Part shown: in pieces, positions 43,110-52,751 of the stretch | How positions within the stretch are numbered: position 1 is the first letter of the stretch | Layout of the letters: each line of letters begins with the position of its first letter | DNA from: Permianibacter sp046297695 | GTDB taxonomy: Bacteria; Pseudomonadota; Gammaproteobacteria; Enterobacterales; Permianibacteraceae | Length of the DNA: 64,000 nt | Direction: 5' to 3' | Assembly (NCBI GenBank): GCA_046297695.1 | Contig: JBKBHF010000004.1 | Location: forward strand, 1-64,000 | Made by a program: the position numbers and the translations under genes | The notes under the pieces: model-generated | Database searches by the model: none | What the model was told of the DNA's origin: nothing | The model's input: only the letters and a program-made list of their open reading frames with translations

Positions 43110-46100
43110 ATGCCCTTGCTGTCCGTCCAAGCCGCTGTCCGCCCCCGTCGCCACTGGCGCCGTCTCGGCGCCGGTTTGTTGTGCTTGCTGGCGTTGCCGG
43201 CTGCCGCGGTGGAAACGGTCGCCTTCCGTCACCTCGACAGCCGGGCCGGCTTGCCGCAGAACTCGGTGACCAGCATCGTGCAGGACCGCGAAGGCTATGT
43301 CTGGCTCGGCACCCATGACGGTCTGCAGCGTTACGACGGCTACCAGTTCCAGAGCTATCGCAGTGACCCGCGGGTGGCCGGCTCACTGACTGACAACATG
43401 GTGCTGGCGCTGCTCGAAGATCGCGACGGCCAGCTCTGGGTCGGCACCCAGAATGGCCTCAACCGGTTCAGCCCCGATCGCCAGCAGCTGACCCGCTATC
43501 TGCCATCGGACCAGCCCGGCACCATCGGCCACCGGCTGATCAACAGCCTCTATCGCGATCCGCAGCAGCGCATCTGGATCGGCACCCCGCGCGGCGTCGA
43601 TCGCTACGAGCCGGAAACAGACAGCTTTGTCCACTACCAGCACAACCCGCTCGATCGCGACAGCATTCCGTCCGGTTTCGTCAACGCGTTTGCCGCTGCT
43701 CCGGATGGCAAGCTCTGGATTGGCGCCAGCACGCTCGCCCTGCTCGATCCGAGCGACGACAGCGTCCTGCATTTCCCGCTGACCAGTCGCAGCGGCCCGG
43801 TGCCGCAGCAAATCACCGCATTGTGGAGTGATGCCGACGGCGGCCTCTGGGCCGGCACCATGGCAACGGGTCTGTATTACCTGCCACCCAATGGCAAACA
43901 ATTTCGTCATTACCGTTACGACCCGCACGAGCCGATGAGCCTGCCGAGCAATGCCGTGCGCGAATTGCTGCGCGACCGCGGCGGCCGGCTCTGGATTGGC
44001 ACCGAAGGCGGTGGTCTGGCGCGACTGTTGCCGGACGGCTCCGGCTTCGAAGTGTTTCGTCGCAACAGCGCCGATCCGCACAGCATCAGCTTCGATGAAA
44101 TCGATGCGTTGCATGAAGACCGCACCGGCCTGCTCTGGATCGGCACGCTCGGTGGCGGCGTCAACACCACGCATCCGGAACGCAGCGCGATTGGCCGCAT
44201 CATCCATTCGCCGTATCAACCGAACTCACTGGCCGACCCGTTCGTCTGGCAACTGCAGCGCGACGCCGACGACAAACTCTGGGCGGCGACACTGTCCGGC
44301 CTCGATCACATCGATCCGCGCACCGGCGAAGTGGTGCACTACGTCAATTTCAGCGATCGCGATGGCAGCGTGTTTCCACCGCGCATTCAAGCGATCAGCA
44401 TCGACCACAGACGCCGGCTCTGGCTCGGCAGCACCACCGGCGAGCTGGCGGTATTCGATCCGGCGACGTTCCGCACCGAGATCCTGACCCATCCGGCGAT
44501 GAGCCGCGGCAAGCTCAGCAGCTACCGGATTTTCCTGATCGACGAAGACAGCAAAGGCCGAGTCTGGGTCGGCGCCGGCGAAGGCGTGATCGAGATCGAC
44601 CCGGATCGGCTGGAAGTGCTGCGCAGTTTTCCGGTCAACGAGGAAGGCTTTCCGCGCGCGCTGGTGCGGGTGATGGAGGAAGTCGACGGCCAGCTGTTCT
44701 TCGGCACCCAGGGCGCCGGTCTGCAGCGACTCGATTATGACAGCCGCGCCGTGCGCAGTTTCATTCACCGCGACGATGACCCGACCAGCCTGTCGAACGA
44801 TGTCGTGCGCGCGCTGTATCTGGAGCCGAATGGCGATCTGTGGATCGGCACCCAGAACGGTTTGAACCGTTGGCGCGCCAGCGATCGCCGCGCCGGCGTC
44901 GAGCGTTTTGATTCCTGGTTTGTCGCCGACGGCCTGCCGAACAGCGTGATCTACGCCATTCAACCGGACAATCAAGGCAAACTCTGGCTCAGTACCAATG
45001 CCGGTCTCGCCGAGTTTGATCCGGTCAGCAACCAGTTCCGCCGCTTTGATCAGAGCGATGGCCTGCCGGGCAATGAATTCAACAGCCTGGCCGCGGTCAA
45101 GACCAACGATGGCCGGCTCTGGTTCGGCGGCACCGCCGGCATCGCCGTGGTCGACCCGCGCGCACTGCGCAGCACCACCAGTGCCGTCGGCACCTTGATC
45201 ACCGGCTTCGATGTCCGCAATCCGGATGACAGCCAGCTGCGGATCGACGCTGGCGAATGGCAGCTCTCGGCCAACCAGAACGATGTCCACCTGCGCTTTT
45301 CCGCACTCGATTACCGCGATCCGCACAAGAACCAGTTTGTCTGGCGACTGAGCGGCTTGCAGAATGACTGGATCAGCAACGGCAACCGCAATGAATTGCG
45401 GCTGACCAATCTCGACCCCGGTCATTATGTGTTCGAAGTGCGCAACGCCAATGCCGATGGCATCTGGAGCACGAATCCGGCACAGCTGCGCTTTTTCATC
45501 CAGGCACCGTGGTTTGCCCGCTGGTACAGCTATGTCGGCTACGCCGGTCTGTTGCTGCTGGCCGGTTGGTGGCTGTGGCACAGCCATCGCCGCAAGGTCG
45601 AGGCCCAGCAGCGCATCAACGATCAGTTGCGTCGCATCGATCAGCTGAAAGACGAATTTCTCGCCAACACCTCGCATGAGCTGCGCACGCCGCTTAACGG
45701 CATCATCGGCGTTGCCGAATCGCTGCGCGACGGTGTCGCCGGCGAGCTCAACGATCGGGCCCGCGATCATCTGGCCCTGATCGCCGACAGCGGTCGGCGC
45801 CTGGCGCACCTCGTCAATGAAATTCTCGACTTCAAGAAGCTGTCACACGGCAGCGTCACGCTGGAGCGGGCACCGACCGATCTGCAATCGTCGGTCGCGG
45901 TGGTGCTGGCGTTGTCGCGACCGCTGGCCGGTGACAAGGATCTGGCGCTGGTCAATGCGGTGCCGGCCGATTTTCCGCCGCTGGATGCCGATGAAAACCG
46001 GCTTGAACAGATCCTGCACAACCTGATCGGCAACGCGATCAAGTTCACGCCGCAGGGCCATGTCACGGTGACCGCGCGCGTGGTCGACAACATGGCGGAG

Positions 46101-47543
46101 ATTCAAGTGGCCGACTCCGGCATTGGCATCGCGGCCGATCAGATCGAACGGATCTTCCTGCCGTTTGAACAGGTCGCCGAAGCCAACACCCGGCGTCACG
46201 GCGGCACCGGGCTCGGCCTTGCCGTGGTCAAGAAGCTGGTCGATCTGCATGGCGGTTCGGTCACTGTGCATTCACAGGAAGGCAGCGGTTCGCAATTCAC
46301 CTTCACGCTGCCGCTGGCCGCCGCCGGCGCCCACGTCAAGAAAGCGCGAACCGAAACGCCGACGCCGGGCAAATTGCTGCCGCTGCGCAAACCGACGCCG
46401 GTACCGATGCTCGGCAACGCCGCGACCATTCTGGTTGCCGACGACGAACCGCTGAACTGTCAGGTGGTCGCCGACTGTCTGGCGATGCAAGGCTACAACG
46501 TCGTCACCGTTGGCGACGGCCAGGCGGCGATCGACGCACTCGCCGAGCAGAATTTCAGTTTGCTGATCCTCGACGTGATGATGCCGAAGCTGTCCGGCTT
46601 TGATGTCGCCCGCCGGGTGCGGGAAACCTTCAGCCAACAGGAATTGCCAATCCTGATGCTGTCGGCGCGCAACCGGCCGGAAGATGTCGCCACCGGTCTT
46701 GCCGCGGGCGCCAACGATTACATCGGCAAGCCGGTCGAACGCAGTGAGCTGGTGGCGCGGGTGAAAAACCTGCTGGCCTTGCACGAGATCAACGCCGCCC
46801 GCCGCGAGCGCGAACAGGCGCGTGTGGTGCAGGAAACGGTCAACCGGCTGGCGCGTTACTTCCCGCCGCCGCTGGTGCAGAAACTGCTGGCCGATCCGGA
46901 TGCCAAACAATTACAGGCCGAGCGCCGCCGCCTGACCGTGCTGTTTGCCGATCTGGTCGAGTTCACCGCGCTGACCGATCGCTTCGAACCGGAAATCATC
47001 ACCGAACTGTTGAACCAGTTCCTCGGTGGCATGGGTGCGCTGGTCGAGAAATTCGGCGGCACCCTGAACGAGCTGCTCGGTGACGGTCTGGTGGTGCTGT
47101 TCGGCGCACCGGAGCTGATGGACAAGGAAGTGCAGGCCGAACGGGCAGTAGCGTTGGCGGTGACGATGCAACGGGAGATGCTGCGGCTGCAGAAGAGCTG
47201 GCTCGATGCCGGCATCGATCACAACATCAACCTGCGCATCGGCATCCATCAGGATTTCGCCACGGTCGGCAATTTCGGCTCCGGACAGGTGCTGGCCTAC
47301 CGGGCCGTCGGCAGCGGCGTCAATCTCGCGGCCCGCCTGCAGCAGCACTGCACGCCGGGCCGGCTCTTGGTCAGCTATCCGGTTTATGCGCTGACCCGCG
47401 AGCGTTACCCGTTTGAGCCCTTGCAGGAGATCGTGGTCAAAGGCTTCGGCCACGGCCACCGCGTCTGCGAACTGCAACCGGAGAAAGTGACCGAGAACCG
47501 GCTGAAAGTGATCAGCAGCGAGCGCGGCGACAGCAGCCACTGA
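43110..47543 (+). CDS. Hybrid sensor histidine kinase with Reg_prop propeller, receiver and class III cyclase domain
   Basis: A 1477-residue, one-piece signalling protein. After a signal sequence (to about 34) come Reg_prop beta-propeller repeats of the form GxLWVGT(Q/D)NGL to about 690, a Y_Y_Y domain, one membrane helix near 808, HisKA (phosphorylated His 856 in SHELRTPLNG), HATPase (GTGLGLAV), a receiver (Asp 1155 in LLILDVMMPK) and a class III nucleotide cyclase. The cyclase keeps metal aspartates 1281 (LFADLVEF) and 1325 (LGDGLVVLF) and the NLAAR asparagine/arginine. Glu 1321 takes the purine-selecting lysine position. The ligand is unknown; sugar or polysaccharide is common for Reg_prop sensors. 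Confidence 0.93.
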   Translation: MPLLSVQAAVRPRRHWRRLGAGLLCLLALPAAAVETVAFRHLDSRAGLPQNSVTSIVQDREGYVWLGTHDGLQRYDGYQFQSYRSDPRVAGSLTDNMVLALLEDRDGQLWVGTQNGLNRFSPDRQQLTRYLPSDQPGTIGHRLINSLYRDPQQRIWIGTPRGVDRYEPETDSFVHYQHNPLDRDSIPSGFVNAFAAAPDGKLWIGASTLALLDPSDDSVLHFPLTSRSGPVPQQITALWSDADGGLWAGTMATGLYYLPPNGKQFRHYRYDPHEPMSLPSNAVRELLRDRGGRLWIGTEGGGLARLLPDGSGFEVFRRNSADPHSISFDEIDALHEDRTGLLWIGTLGGGVNTTHPERSAIGRIIHSPYQPNSLADPFVWQLQRDADDKLWAATLSGLDHIDPRTGEVVHYVNFSDRDGSVFPPRIQAISIDHRRRLWLGSTTGELAVFDPATFRTEILTHPAMSRGKLSSYRIFLIDEDSKGRVWVGAGEGVIEIDPDRLEVLRSFPVNEEGFPRALVRVMEEVDGQLFFGTQGAGLQRLDYDSRAVRSFIHRDDDPTSLSNDVVRALYLEPNGDLWIGTQNGLNRWRASDRRAGVERFDSWFVADGLPNSVIYAIQPDNQGKLWLSTNAGLAEFDPVSNQFRRFDQSDGLPGNEFNSLAAVKTNDGRLWFGGTAGIAVVDPRALRSTTSAVGTLITGFDVRNPDDSQLRIDAGEWQLSANQNDVHLRFSALDYRDPHKNQFVWRLSGLQNDWISNGNRNELRLTNLDPGHYVFEVRNANADGIWSTNPAQLRFFIQAPWFARWYSYVGYAGLLLLAGWWLWHSHRRKVEAQQRINDQLRRIDQLKDEFLANTSHELRTPLNGIIGVAESLRDGVAGELNDRARDHLALIADSGRRLAHLVNEILDFKKLSHGSVTLERAPTDLQSSVAVVLALSRPLAGDKDLALVNAVPADFPPLDADENRLEQILHNLIGNAIKFTPQGHVTVTARVVDNMAEIQVADSGIGIAADQIERIFLPFEQVAEANTRRHGGTGLGLAVVKKLVDLHGGSVTVHSQEGSGSQFTFTLPLAAAGAHVKKARTETPTPGKLLPLRKPTPVPMLGNAATILVADDEPLNCQVVADCLAMQGYNVVTVGDGQAAIDALAEQNFSLLILDVMMPKLSGFDVARRVRETFSQQELPILMLSARNRPEDVATGLAAGANDYIGKPVERSELVARVKNLLALHEINAARREREQARVVQETVNRLARYFPPPLVQKLLADPDAKQLQAERRRLTVLFADLVEFTALTDRFEPEIITELLNQFLGGMGALVEKFGGTLNELLGDGLVVLFGAPELMDKEVQAERAVALAVTMQREMLRLQKSWLDAGIDHNINLRIGIHQDFATVGNFGSGQVLAYRAVGSGVNLAARLQQHCTPGRLLVSYPVYALTRERYPFEPLQEIVVKGFGHGHRVCELQPEKVTENRLKVISSERGDSSH

Positions 47544-47577
47544 GCGCCGCCGTTAAACCAACGCTAGCGCTTGCCAG

Positions 47578-48126
47578 TCAGCGGATGCCGTAATCGCGCG
47601 GATCGTAGCTGCGTTTGGCCTTGGCTTTGGCGAGGATGGCCTGCAGCGCCGGCAGCCGCTCGGTTACCGCTGCGAGTTGCGCTTCGGACAAGTCGCCGGC
47701 ATGACGCTTGACCTTGCGAATGCCGGCGGCATCGCCGGACAAGGCGGCAATCTTGAACCAGGCATAGCCTTCGACCGGGTTCTGCGCGACGTAGTCGCCG
47801 TTCCAGTACATGGCGCCGACGTTATGCTGCGCCGTGCCATGGCCACGCAGCGCCGCTTCGTAAAACAGCACGAAGGCGCGCCGGTAGCTCTGGCTGACCC
47901 CGGAATTTTCCGGCGGGTCGTAATGCATGACGCCAAGCTGGAACAGCGCGGCCGGGTTGCCTTTCTCGGCGTCGTGACGCAGCTTGGCGAAATCGGCCAG
48001 GTAGATGTACTGGTAAGGCAGGCCATCGGATTGCCGGTCGCCCGGCCCCGGTCCGGCATAGACAACGGCAGCCGTCAGCGACAGCGCGAGAGCGGCCGCG
48101 AGTGGGGCGAGAAAAGCATGGCGCAC
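47578..48126 (-). CDS. Exported Sel1-repeat protein
   Basis: A 182-residue periplasmic protein with a signal peptide (MRHAFLAPLAAALALSLTA...VVYA) and two or three Sel1/TPR-like repeats, clear in NPAALFQLGVMHYDPPENSG and GHGTAQHNVGAMYWNGD. Such repeats mediate protein binding. It sits between the cyclase and the divergent Crp-like gene, converging on the cyclase gene. Partner unknown. Confidence 0.87.
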   Translation of the reverse strand: MRHAFLAPLAAALALSLTAAVVYAGPGPGDRQSDGLPYQYIYLADFAKLRHDAEKGNPAALFQLGVMHYDPPENSGVSQSYRRAFVLFYEAALRGHGTAQHNVGAMYWNGDYVAQNPVEGYAWFKIAALSGDAAGIRKVKRHAGDLSEAQLAAVTERLPALQAILAKAKAKRSYDPRDYGIR

Positions 48127-48264
48127 GTCTGTTGTCCAAAAAACGCTAACCGTGTCAGTCTAGAGCGGCCCGCGGCAAACGCCCAGCTGTACTTTGCCAA
48201 GGCGGCGGTGTGCAATATTTCCATTGCCGCCATGAGCTCAACTGCGGTGTTGTAAGGAACCCTC

Positions 48265-48945
48265 ATGACAGACGCTTCGGCCACCCCGACCGCTATGGAA
48301 CTGGCGACCTTCAAGATTTTTCGTGGGCTCTCGCCCGAGCAGATCGGCCAGCTCGGTCGCCATATCCACATCCGCAACTACCCCAAACGCACCCAGATCA
48401 TCAGCGAAGGCGATCCGGCCCATTGTCTGTATTTCGTGCTCTCGGGCCGGGTCAAGGTCTACCTGGACGACGAGAAGGGCAAGGAAATCACCGTCAATAT
48501 CCATGAAGGCGGCGAAGTGTTCGGCGAGCTCTCGGTCATACAGGGCATCCCGCGTTCGGCCTCGGTGGTGACGATGGACGACAGCCGGCTCGGCCTGATG
48601 TCGGATCAGGACTTCAAGCAGTGTCTGCGCGAGTTCCCGGATTTTGCCGCCAATGTCATGAGCGATCTGATCGACCGCTTGCTGCAGGCCACTGAAACCA
48701 TCCGCCGGCTGGGCCTGATGGATGTGTACGGTCGCATCGCCGTGTTGCTGCTGACCCAATCGGAAGAAAAGGACGGCCAGCGGGTGATGAAGGAAAAACT
48801 GACCCAGCAGAACATCGCCAGCCGGGTTGGCGCCTCACGCGAGATGGTTGCGCGCATCCTGAAAGATCTGAAAGTCGGTGGGTATGTCGATACCGACACC
48901 GAAGGCCATCTGGTGCTGAAGAAAAACCTGCCGCATTCCTGGTGA
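48265..48945 (+). CDS. Crp/Fnr-family transcriptional regulator
   Basis: A 226-residue regulator. The N-terminal cyclic-nucleotide fold keeps the phosphate-binding cassette GEVFGELSVIQGIPRSASV, where Glu and Arg-Ser contact the ribose and phosphate, so it may bind cAMP or cGMP. A C-terminal wHTH includes LTQQNIASRVGASREMVARIL. There is no Fnr-type cysteine cluster. TAAGGAACCCTC precedes the ATG at 48265. It is 0.7 kb from the cyclase-bearing kinase. Its targets are unknown. Confidence 0.93.
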   Translation: MTDASATPTAMELATFKIFRGLSPEQIGQLGRHIHIRNYPKRTQIISEGDPAHCLYFVLSGRVKVYLDDEKGKEITVNIHEGGEVFGELSVIQGIPRSASVVTMDDSRLGLMSDQDFKQCLREFPDFAANVMSDLIDRLLQATETIRRLGLMDVYGRIAVLLLTQSEEKDGQRVMKEKLTQQNIASRVGASREMVARILKDLKVGGYVDTDTEGHLVLKKNLPHSW

Positions 48946-48992
48946 TTCCGCCACGCGAGCCATCGCGCCGAGCGGACAACACGGAAACCGGA

Positions 48993-49018
48993 AGGGCTGC
49001 CAATGGCAGCCCTTTTTC
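48993..49018 (+). terminator. Terminator of the Crp-like gene
   Basis: AGGGCTGCC-AAT-GGCAGCCC followed by TTTTTC. Confidence 0.85.
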
Positions 49019-49045
49019 TCTCAGCTATTCGTTTCAACAACGCAG

Positions 49046-49348
49046 TCACGGTGACGGTGGCATTGCCGGCACGGCGGTCACCGCCGGCAGCGGCGAACGC
49101 TTGCATTCAATGTCGGACTGCGGGTTGTGGACGAGACACATCACCACCTGCTGGTTTTTGACATCGACAAACCAGGCGTAGGCGCCATGGCCATTCGGGC
49201 CAAACGCACTGGTCCCGAGTGCTACATAGTCGGCCTTGTCAGTGGCAGCGGTGCGCTCCGGCGCTTTCGCCGGCGGATTGGCCGCTTGCAGCGGCAGCAT
49301 CACCATCACCGCGGCGATTGCCACGGCGTATGGGTACTTGAGCATCAT
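49046..49348 (-). CDS. Small exported hypothetical protein
   Basis: A 100-residue protein with a signal peptide (MLKYPYAVAIAAVMVMLPLQA) and a short mature domain (DYVALGTSAFGPNGHGAYA, WFVDVKNQQVVMCLVHN) with two cysteines that may form a disulfide. Similar exported proteins occur widely in gammaproteobacteria with no assigned role. It converges on the Crp-like gene. Confidence 0.72.
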   Translation of the reverse strand: MMLKYPYAVAIAAVMVMLPLQAANPPAKAPERTAATDKADYVALGTSAFGPNGHGAYAWFVDVKNQQVVMCLVHNPQSDIECKRSPLPAVTAVPAMPPSP

Positions 49349-49412
49349 GCGTTTTCCAAATACTCGTCTGAAACAACGGTGATCATTCTGGCATGAACCC
49401 GCATGATCAGCT

Positions 49413-50132
49413 TCAGCGTTTTTTCATCAATGCTTTGGCGCTGGCAAAATCAAGCTGGCCGTTGAGCAAGGCGCGACCGACCACGACACCGGCCAGTGCC
49501 GAGGCCGGCGCTTTTTTCACTTGGGCGATGGCATCGAGATCGTGAATGCCGCCATTGCAGAACACCGGGATCTCGCTGGCCTGGGCCAGGCGGCCAGCGG
49601 CAGGCAACGGATCGGTGCGCTCCCCCGGCGCATGCAGTTCGGTGTAGAACAGCGCGGCGACCCCTTCTTCACTGTAGCGGCGCGCCAGCTCGCTGGCGGC
49701 AATCGGCTGGCTACCGCCATTCATCACCATGCCGTCTCTGGCTTCCAGCGCGACCACCACGGCGCCCGGATACTCGGCGCACAGTTCGCCGGTGGTTTCC
49801 GGATTGCGCAGCACCTTCCAGGTCAGCACGACAAACTGCGCGCCGACATCGAGCCACAGTTCGGCGTGTTCGATCTTGCGCACGCCACCGGTCACTTCGA
49901 TGGCCAGTTTTGGAAACGCCTTGTGCAAGCGCTGGACGATATCGGTATTGACCGGTTCGCCTTCCTGAGCGCCATCGGCATCGATCAGGTGCACACGTTC
50001 GGCACCGGCCGCCACCAACTTGCCGATGGTTTCGATCGCATCGAGATACAACAGCGGCTCGTCGTCATCCGGCTTTGGATGCGGCAGGGCGATATGGGCG
50101 TTGCGCAACTCCAATCCGGGAATCAGCAACAT
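49413..50132 (-). CDS. HisA-like (beta/alpha)8 protein with altered catalytic residues
   Basis: A 239-residue barrel homologous to HisA, the histidine-pathway ribotide isomerase. The phosphate loops are kept (VTGGVRKIEHAE, VFCNGGIHDLDAI). The acid-base residues are not: Asp 8 is Glu (IPGLELRN), the second Asp is Glu 130 (VALEARDG), and Glu 165 follows the conserved Thr 164 (FYTELHAPG). No other his genes lie nearby. So it is probably a HisA-family paralogue with a different reaction. It is divergent from nothing close and stands alone. Confidence 0.78.
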   Translation of the reverse strand: MLLIPGLELRNAHIALPHPKPDDDEPLLYLDAIETIGKLVAAGAERVHLIDADGAQEGEPVNTDIVQRLHKAFPKLAIEVTGGVRKIEHAELWLDVGAQFVVLTWKVLRNPETTGELCAEYPGAVVVALEARDGMVMNGGSQPIAASELARRYSEEGVAALFYTELHAPGERTDPLPAAGRLAQASEIPVFCNGGIHDLDAIAQVKKAPASALAGVVVGRALLNGQLDFASAKALMKKR

Positions 50133-50222
50133 GGTGGCAAGACCGGTTCAGGGCACAATGCCTACAGTGTAGACGCTGAACTGGCGGTAGTCGGGCGGCG
50201 GTAGTCGGGCGGCTGTAGCCGG

Positions 50223-51107
50223 TCAGTTTCGGCCTTGCCGGCGCTGCCACAGCGAGTGGCCCGTGACCAGCGCCAGCCCGGTCCAGATGCAGGCAAAACT
50301 GAACAGACGGTTGTGGTCGAACGGCTCGTGGTAGACAAACACCGCCAGCAAAAACACCAGACTCGGTGACAGGTATTGCAGAAAACCGAGTGAGGTCAAC
50401 GGGATACGCTGAACCCCGGCAGCGAACAGGCTGAGCGGCACCGCCGTGATGACACCGCCCAGCACCAGCAGCAGCGACAACGACCAACCGGCGTGGCCGA
50501 ATTGTCCACCCGGACCGGCGTCCAGCCACAGCAGATAGGCCAAGGCAAACGGCGCCAGCACTGCCGTTTCGATCAGAAAACCATTGATGGCCTGCACCGG
50601 CGTCCGCTTCCGGATCAGGCCATACAAACCGAAACTGAGCGCCAAACCAAGCGCAATCCATGGCAATTCACCGCGGGCATAAATCAGCCAGCCGACCCCG
50701 ACGGCGGCCAGCAGCAGCGCCAGCTTCTGCACTGTATTCAAGCGTTCACGTAATACCAGCACACCGAGCGCAATGGTCAGCAGCGGATTGATGAAATAGC
50801 CGAGGCTGGTCTCCAGCACCCGATCGTTGACGATGGCCCAGGTGTAGATGAACCAGTTGGTGCTGACCAGCAGCGATGACAGCACCAGCATGCCGAGCAG
50901 TTTCGATTGCCGGACAATGCTGCCGATTTGCCAGGGTTGCCTGAGCAGCCAGATGAGCAACAGCGCGATCGGAATCGACCAGACGATCCGGTGCGCGAGA
51001 ATTTCATCGGCCGGCACACTGGCGACCGCCTTGAAGTAGATCGGCACCAGTCCCCAGATGAGATAGGCCGAGCCGGCCAGCAACAGGCCGCGGCGATGTT
51101 CGGTCAT
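50223..51107 (-). CDS. rarD: RarD/EamA-family inner-membrane permease
   Basis: A 294-residue transporter with ten membrane helices in two EamA halves, starting GLLLAGSAYLIWGLVPIYFKA. RarD members are listed as chloramphenicol-sensitive proteins, with real substrates mostly unknown. All helices read cleanly and the ends match the family. It lies between a HisA-like and a thioesterase gene, both on the same strand. Confidence 0.92.
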   Translation of the reverse strand: MTEHRRGLLLAGSAYLIWGLVPIYFKAVASVPADEILAHRIVWSIPIALLLIWLLRQPWQIGSIVRQSKLLGMLVLSSLLVSTNWFIYTWAIVNDRVLETSLGYFINPLLTIALGVLVLRERLNTVQKLALLLAAVGVGWLIYARGELPWIALGLALSFGLYGLIRKRTPVQAINGFLIETAVLAPFALAYLLWLDAGPGGQFGHAGWSLSLLLVLGGVITAVPLSLFAAGVQRIPLTSLGFLQYLSPSLVFLLAVFVYHEPFDHNRLFSFACIWTGLALVTGHSLWQRRQGRN

Positions 51108-51138
51108 GAAGAATCAATCACTCAGCAGCGAGTCGGCG

Positions 51139-51606
51139 TCAGCCCACCAGATAGGTGCCCGTACCAACAGCAATCAATTCCTCGCTGTCGTTGTACAGCT
51201 CCATGCGCGCGACCGCGACCTTGTTGCCGCCGCGCAGCAGCACCGCTTCGGCGCGAAACGCGCTGCCCCGGCCCGGCCGCAGGTAATCGATGCGCAGATC
51301 GATGGTGCCGAGTTTCGACAGCCGCTCGCGGATCTCCTCGTCACCGGCATGACCATGTTTGTGAATAAGCCCGACCGCTGCCATGGTGCCGCCGGCAACA
51401 TCGAGCACCGTCGCGATGACGCCGCCGTGCAGGATGTTCTGCACGTAATTGCCGATCAATTCCTCGCGCGAGGCAAAGCGCAGCACGCAGCGCTCGCTGT
51501 CGACCTGTTCAAAATGCAGGCCGACCGTGCGATGAAACGGAATGTGCTTGGAAAAACTCTCGACCAGATTGGCCAGGTGTTGTGCCACTGCCGGTTGTGC
51601 GGTCAT
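51139..51606 (-). CDS. HotDog-fold thioesterase
   Basis: A 155-residue acyl-CoA thioesterase of the PaaI/YiiD-like group. The motif LHGGVIATVLDVAGGTMA provides the His-Gly-Gly and the aspartate used in catalysis, and RIDYLRPGRGSAFRAEA is the usual second strand. Acyl group is unknown. Thirty-one bases from the upstream rarD gene, so a two-gene unit is possible. Confidence 0.88.
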   Translation of the reverse strand: MTAQPAVAQHLANLVESFSKHIPFHRTVGLHFEQVDSERCVLRFASREELIGNYVQNILHGGVIATVLDVAGGTMAAVGLIHKHGHAGDEEIRERLSKLGTIDLRIDYLRPGRGSAFRAEAVLLRGGNKVAVARMELYNDSEELIAVGTGTYLVG

Positions 51607-51693
51607 GAGCAGCTGCCATCAAGAGGAAGCGGATGCGGGGATTGTAGCGGATCGCCATGACCCGGTCGGGCCAGTCTCCGTATAATCGCCGCC

Positions 51694-52686
51694 ATGACCA
51701 CGCATTCCCATCCATTCCAGCCCAGCGGCCTGCTCCGCAACCCGCATCTGCAAGGCATTGCCTCGCGGCTGCCGAGCCGGCGCGTCCGCATCGAGCAGGC
51801 GGCGCGCGTGCTGCACGACAACGGCCGCAGCGTGCTGCTGCAGGGTGGTGATGCGCTGTTGCTCGGCTGGCTGTCGCAACAGCCGCGGGCAACGCCAAGC
51901 GCCCGGCCCCTGGTGGTGCTGATTCATGGCTGGGAAGGCTCCAGCGATTCGCTCTATCTACTCGCTACCGCCACCGAGGCTTATCGCGCCGGGTTCGATG
52001 TGCTGCGGCTGAACCTGCGCGATCACGGCGACAGTCACCATTTGAACACGGAATTGTTTCATTCCTGCCGCGATGAGGAAGTCGCGCTCGCGGTGCTGGA
52101 CGCCGTCCGCCGCTTGCAACCGTCGGCCTTGGCGCTGGCCGGTTTTTCGCTCGGCGGCAACTTCGCGATGCGGGTGGCACTGCGGCTGCGGGAGGCGCCG
52201 CTCCGGCAAGTGGTTGCGGTCTGCCCGGTGATCAGCCCGCCGGCCACCTTGCGCGCGCTGGAAACCGGGCCGCTGCTCTATCGCCGCTACTTTCTGCACA
52301 AATGGAAGGAATCGCTGCAACGGAAAGCCGCCGTGCACCCGGAACGGTTCCGTGATGACCGCTGGCGCCGGTTGCCGAGCCTGACCGCGCTGACCGCGCA
52401 TTTCGTCGCCGAGCATACCGACTACCCCAGCCTGCTCGATTACCTGCAAGGCTATGCGATGACCGAAGCCAAGTTGGCCGCCTTGCCGGTGCCGACCCAT
52501 GTGCTGGTCGCCGCCGACGACCCGGTCATCCCGGTCGACGATTGGCTGGCGGTAGCCAAGCCGCCGCAACTGACGCTGGAAGTCTCGCCATTTGGTGGCC
52601 ATTGCGGCTTTGTCAGCAACTGGTCACTGGATGGCTGGTCGGAACGCCGCGTCGTCGAACTGCTGCGGCAGGCGCTTGCCGATTGA
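51694..52686 (+). CDS. YheT-family alpha/beta hydrolase
   Basis: A 330-residue hydrolase of the YheT/ABHD1-3 type. It opens with FQPSGLLRNPHLQGIASRLP, the family's N-terminal motif. The catalytic triad is visible: Ser in LAGFSLGGNFAMR, Asp in VAADDPVIPVDD and His in PFGGHCGFVSN. Substrate is unknown, perhaps a lipid ester. Start at 51694 follows GTATAATCGCCGCC, which looks like a -10 promoter close to the start. Confidence 0.92.
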   Translation: MTTHSHPFQPSGLLRNPHLQGIASRLPSRRVRIEQAARVLHDNGRSVLLQGGDALLLGWLSQQPRATPSARPLVVLIHGWEGSSDSLYLLATATEAYRAGFDVLRLNLRDHGDSHHLNTELFHSCRDEEVALAVLDAVRRLQPSALALAGFSLGGNFAMRVALRLREAPLRQVVAVCPVISPPATLRALETGPLLYRRYFLHKWKESLQRKAAVHPERFRDDRWRRLPSLTALTAHFVAEHTDYPSLLDYLQGYAMTEAKLAALPVPTHVLVAADDPVIPVDDWLAVAKPPQLTLEVSPFGGHCGFVSNWSLDGWSERRVVELLRQALAD

Positions 52687-52751
52687 CGGGTTGGGCTGCT
52701 TTAATCCTGTGACTGATTTCCCAATTCAAGCCCCCTCCGCCTCGTCATCCC

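Noticed and set aside
44226..45809. Open frame of 527 codons opposite the Reg_prop kinase
   Set aside because: Antisense shadow of a clear propeller-kinase gene; biased composition and no domain.
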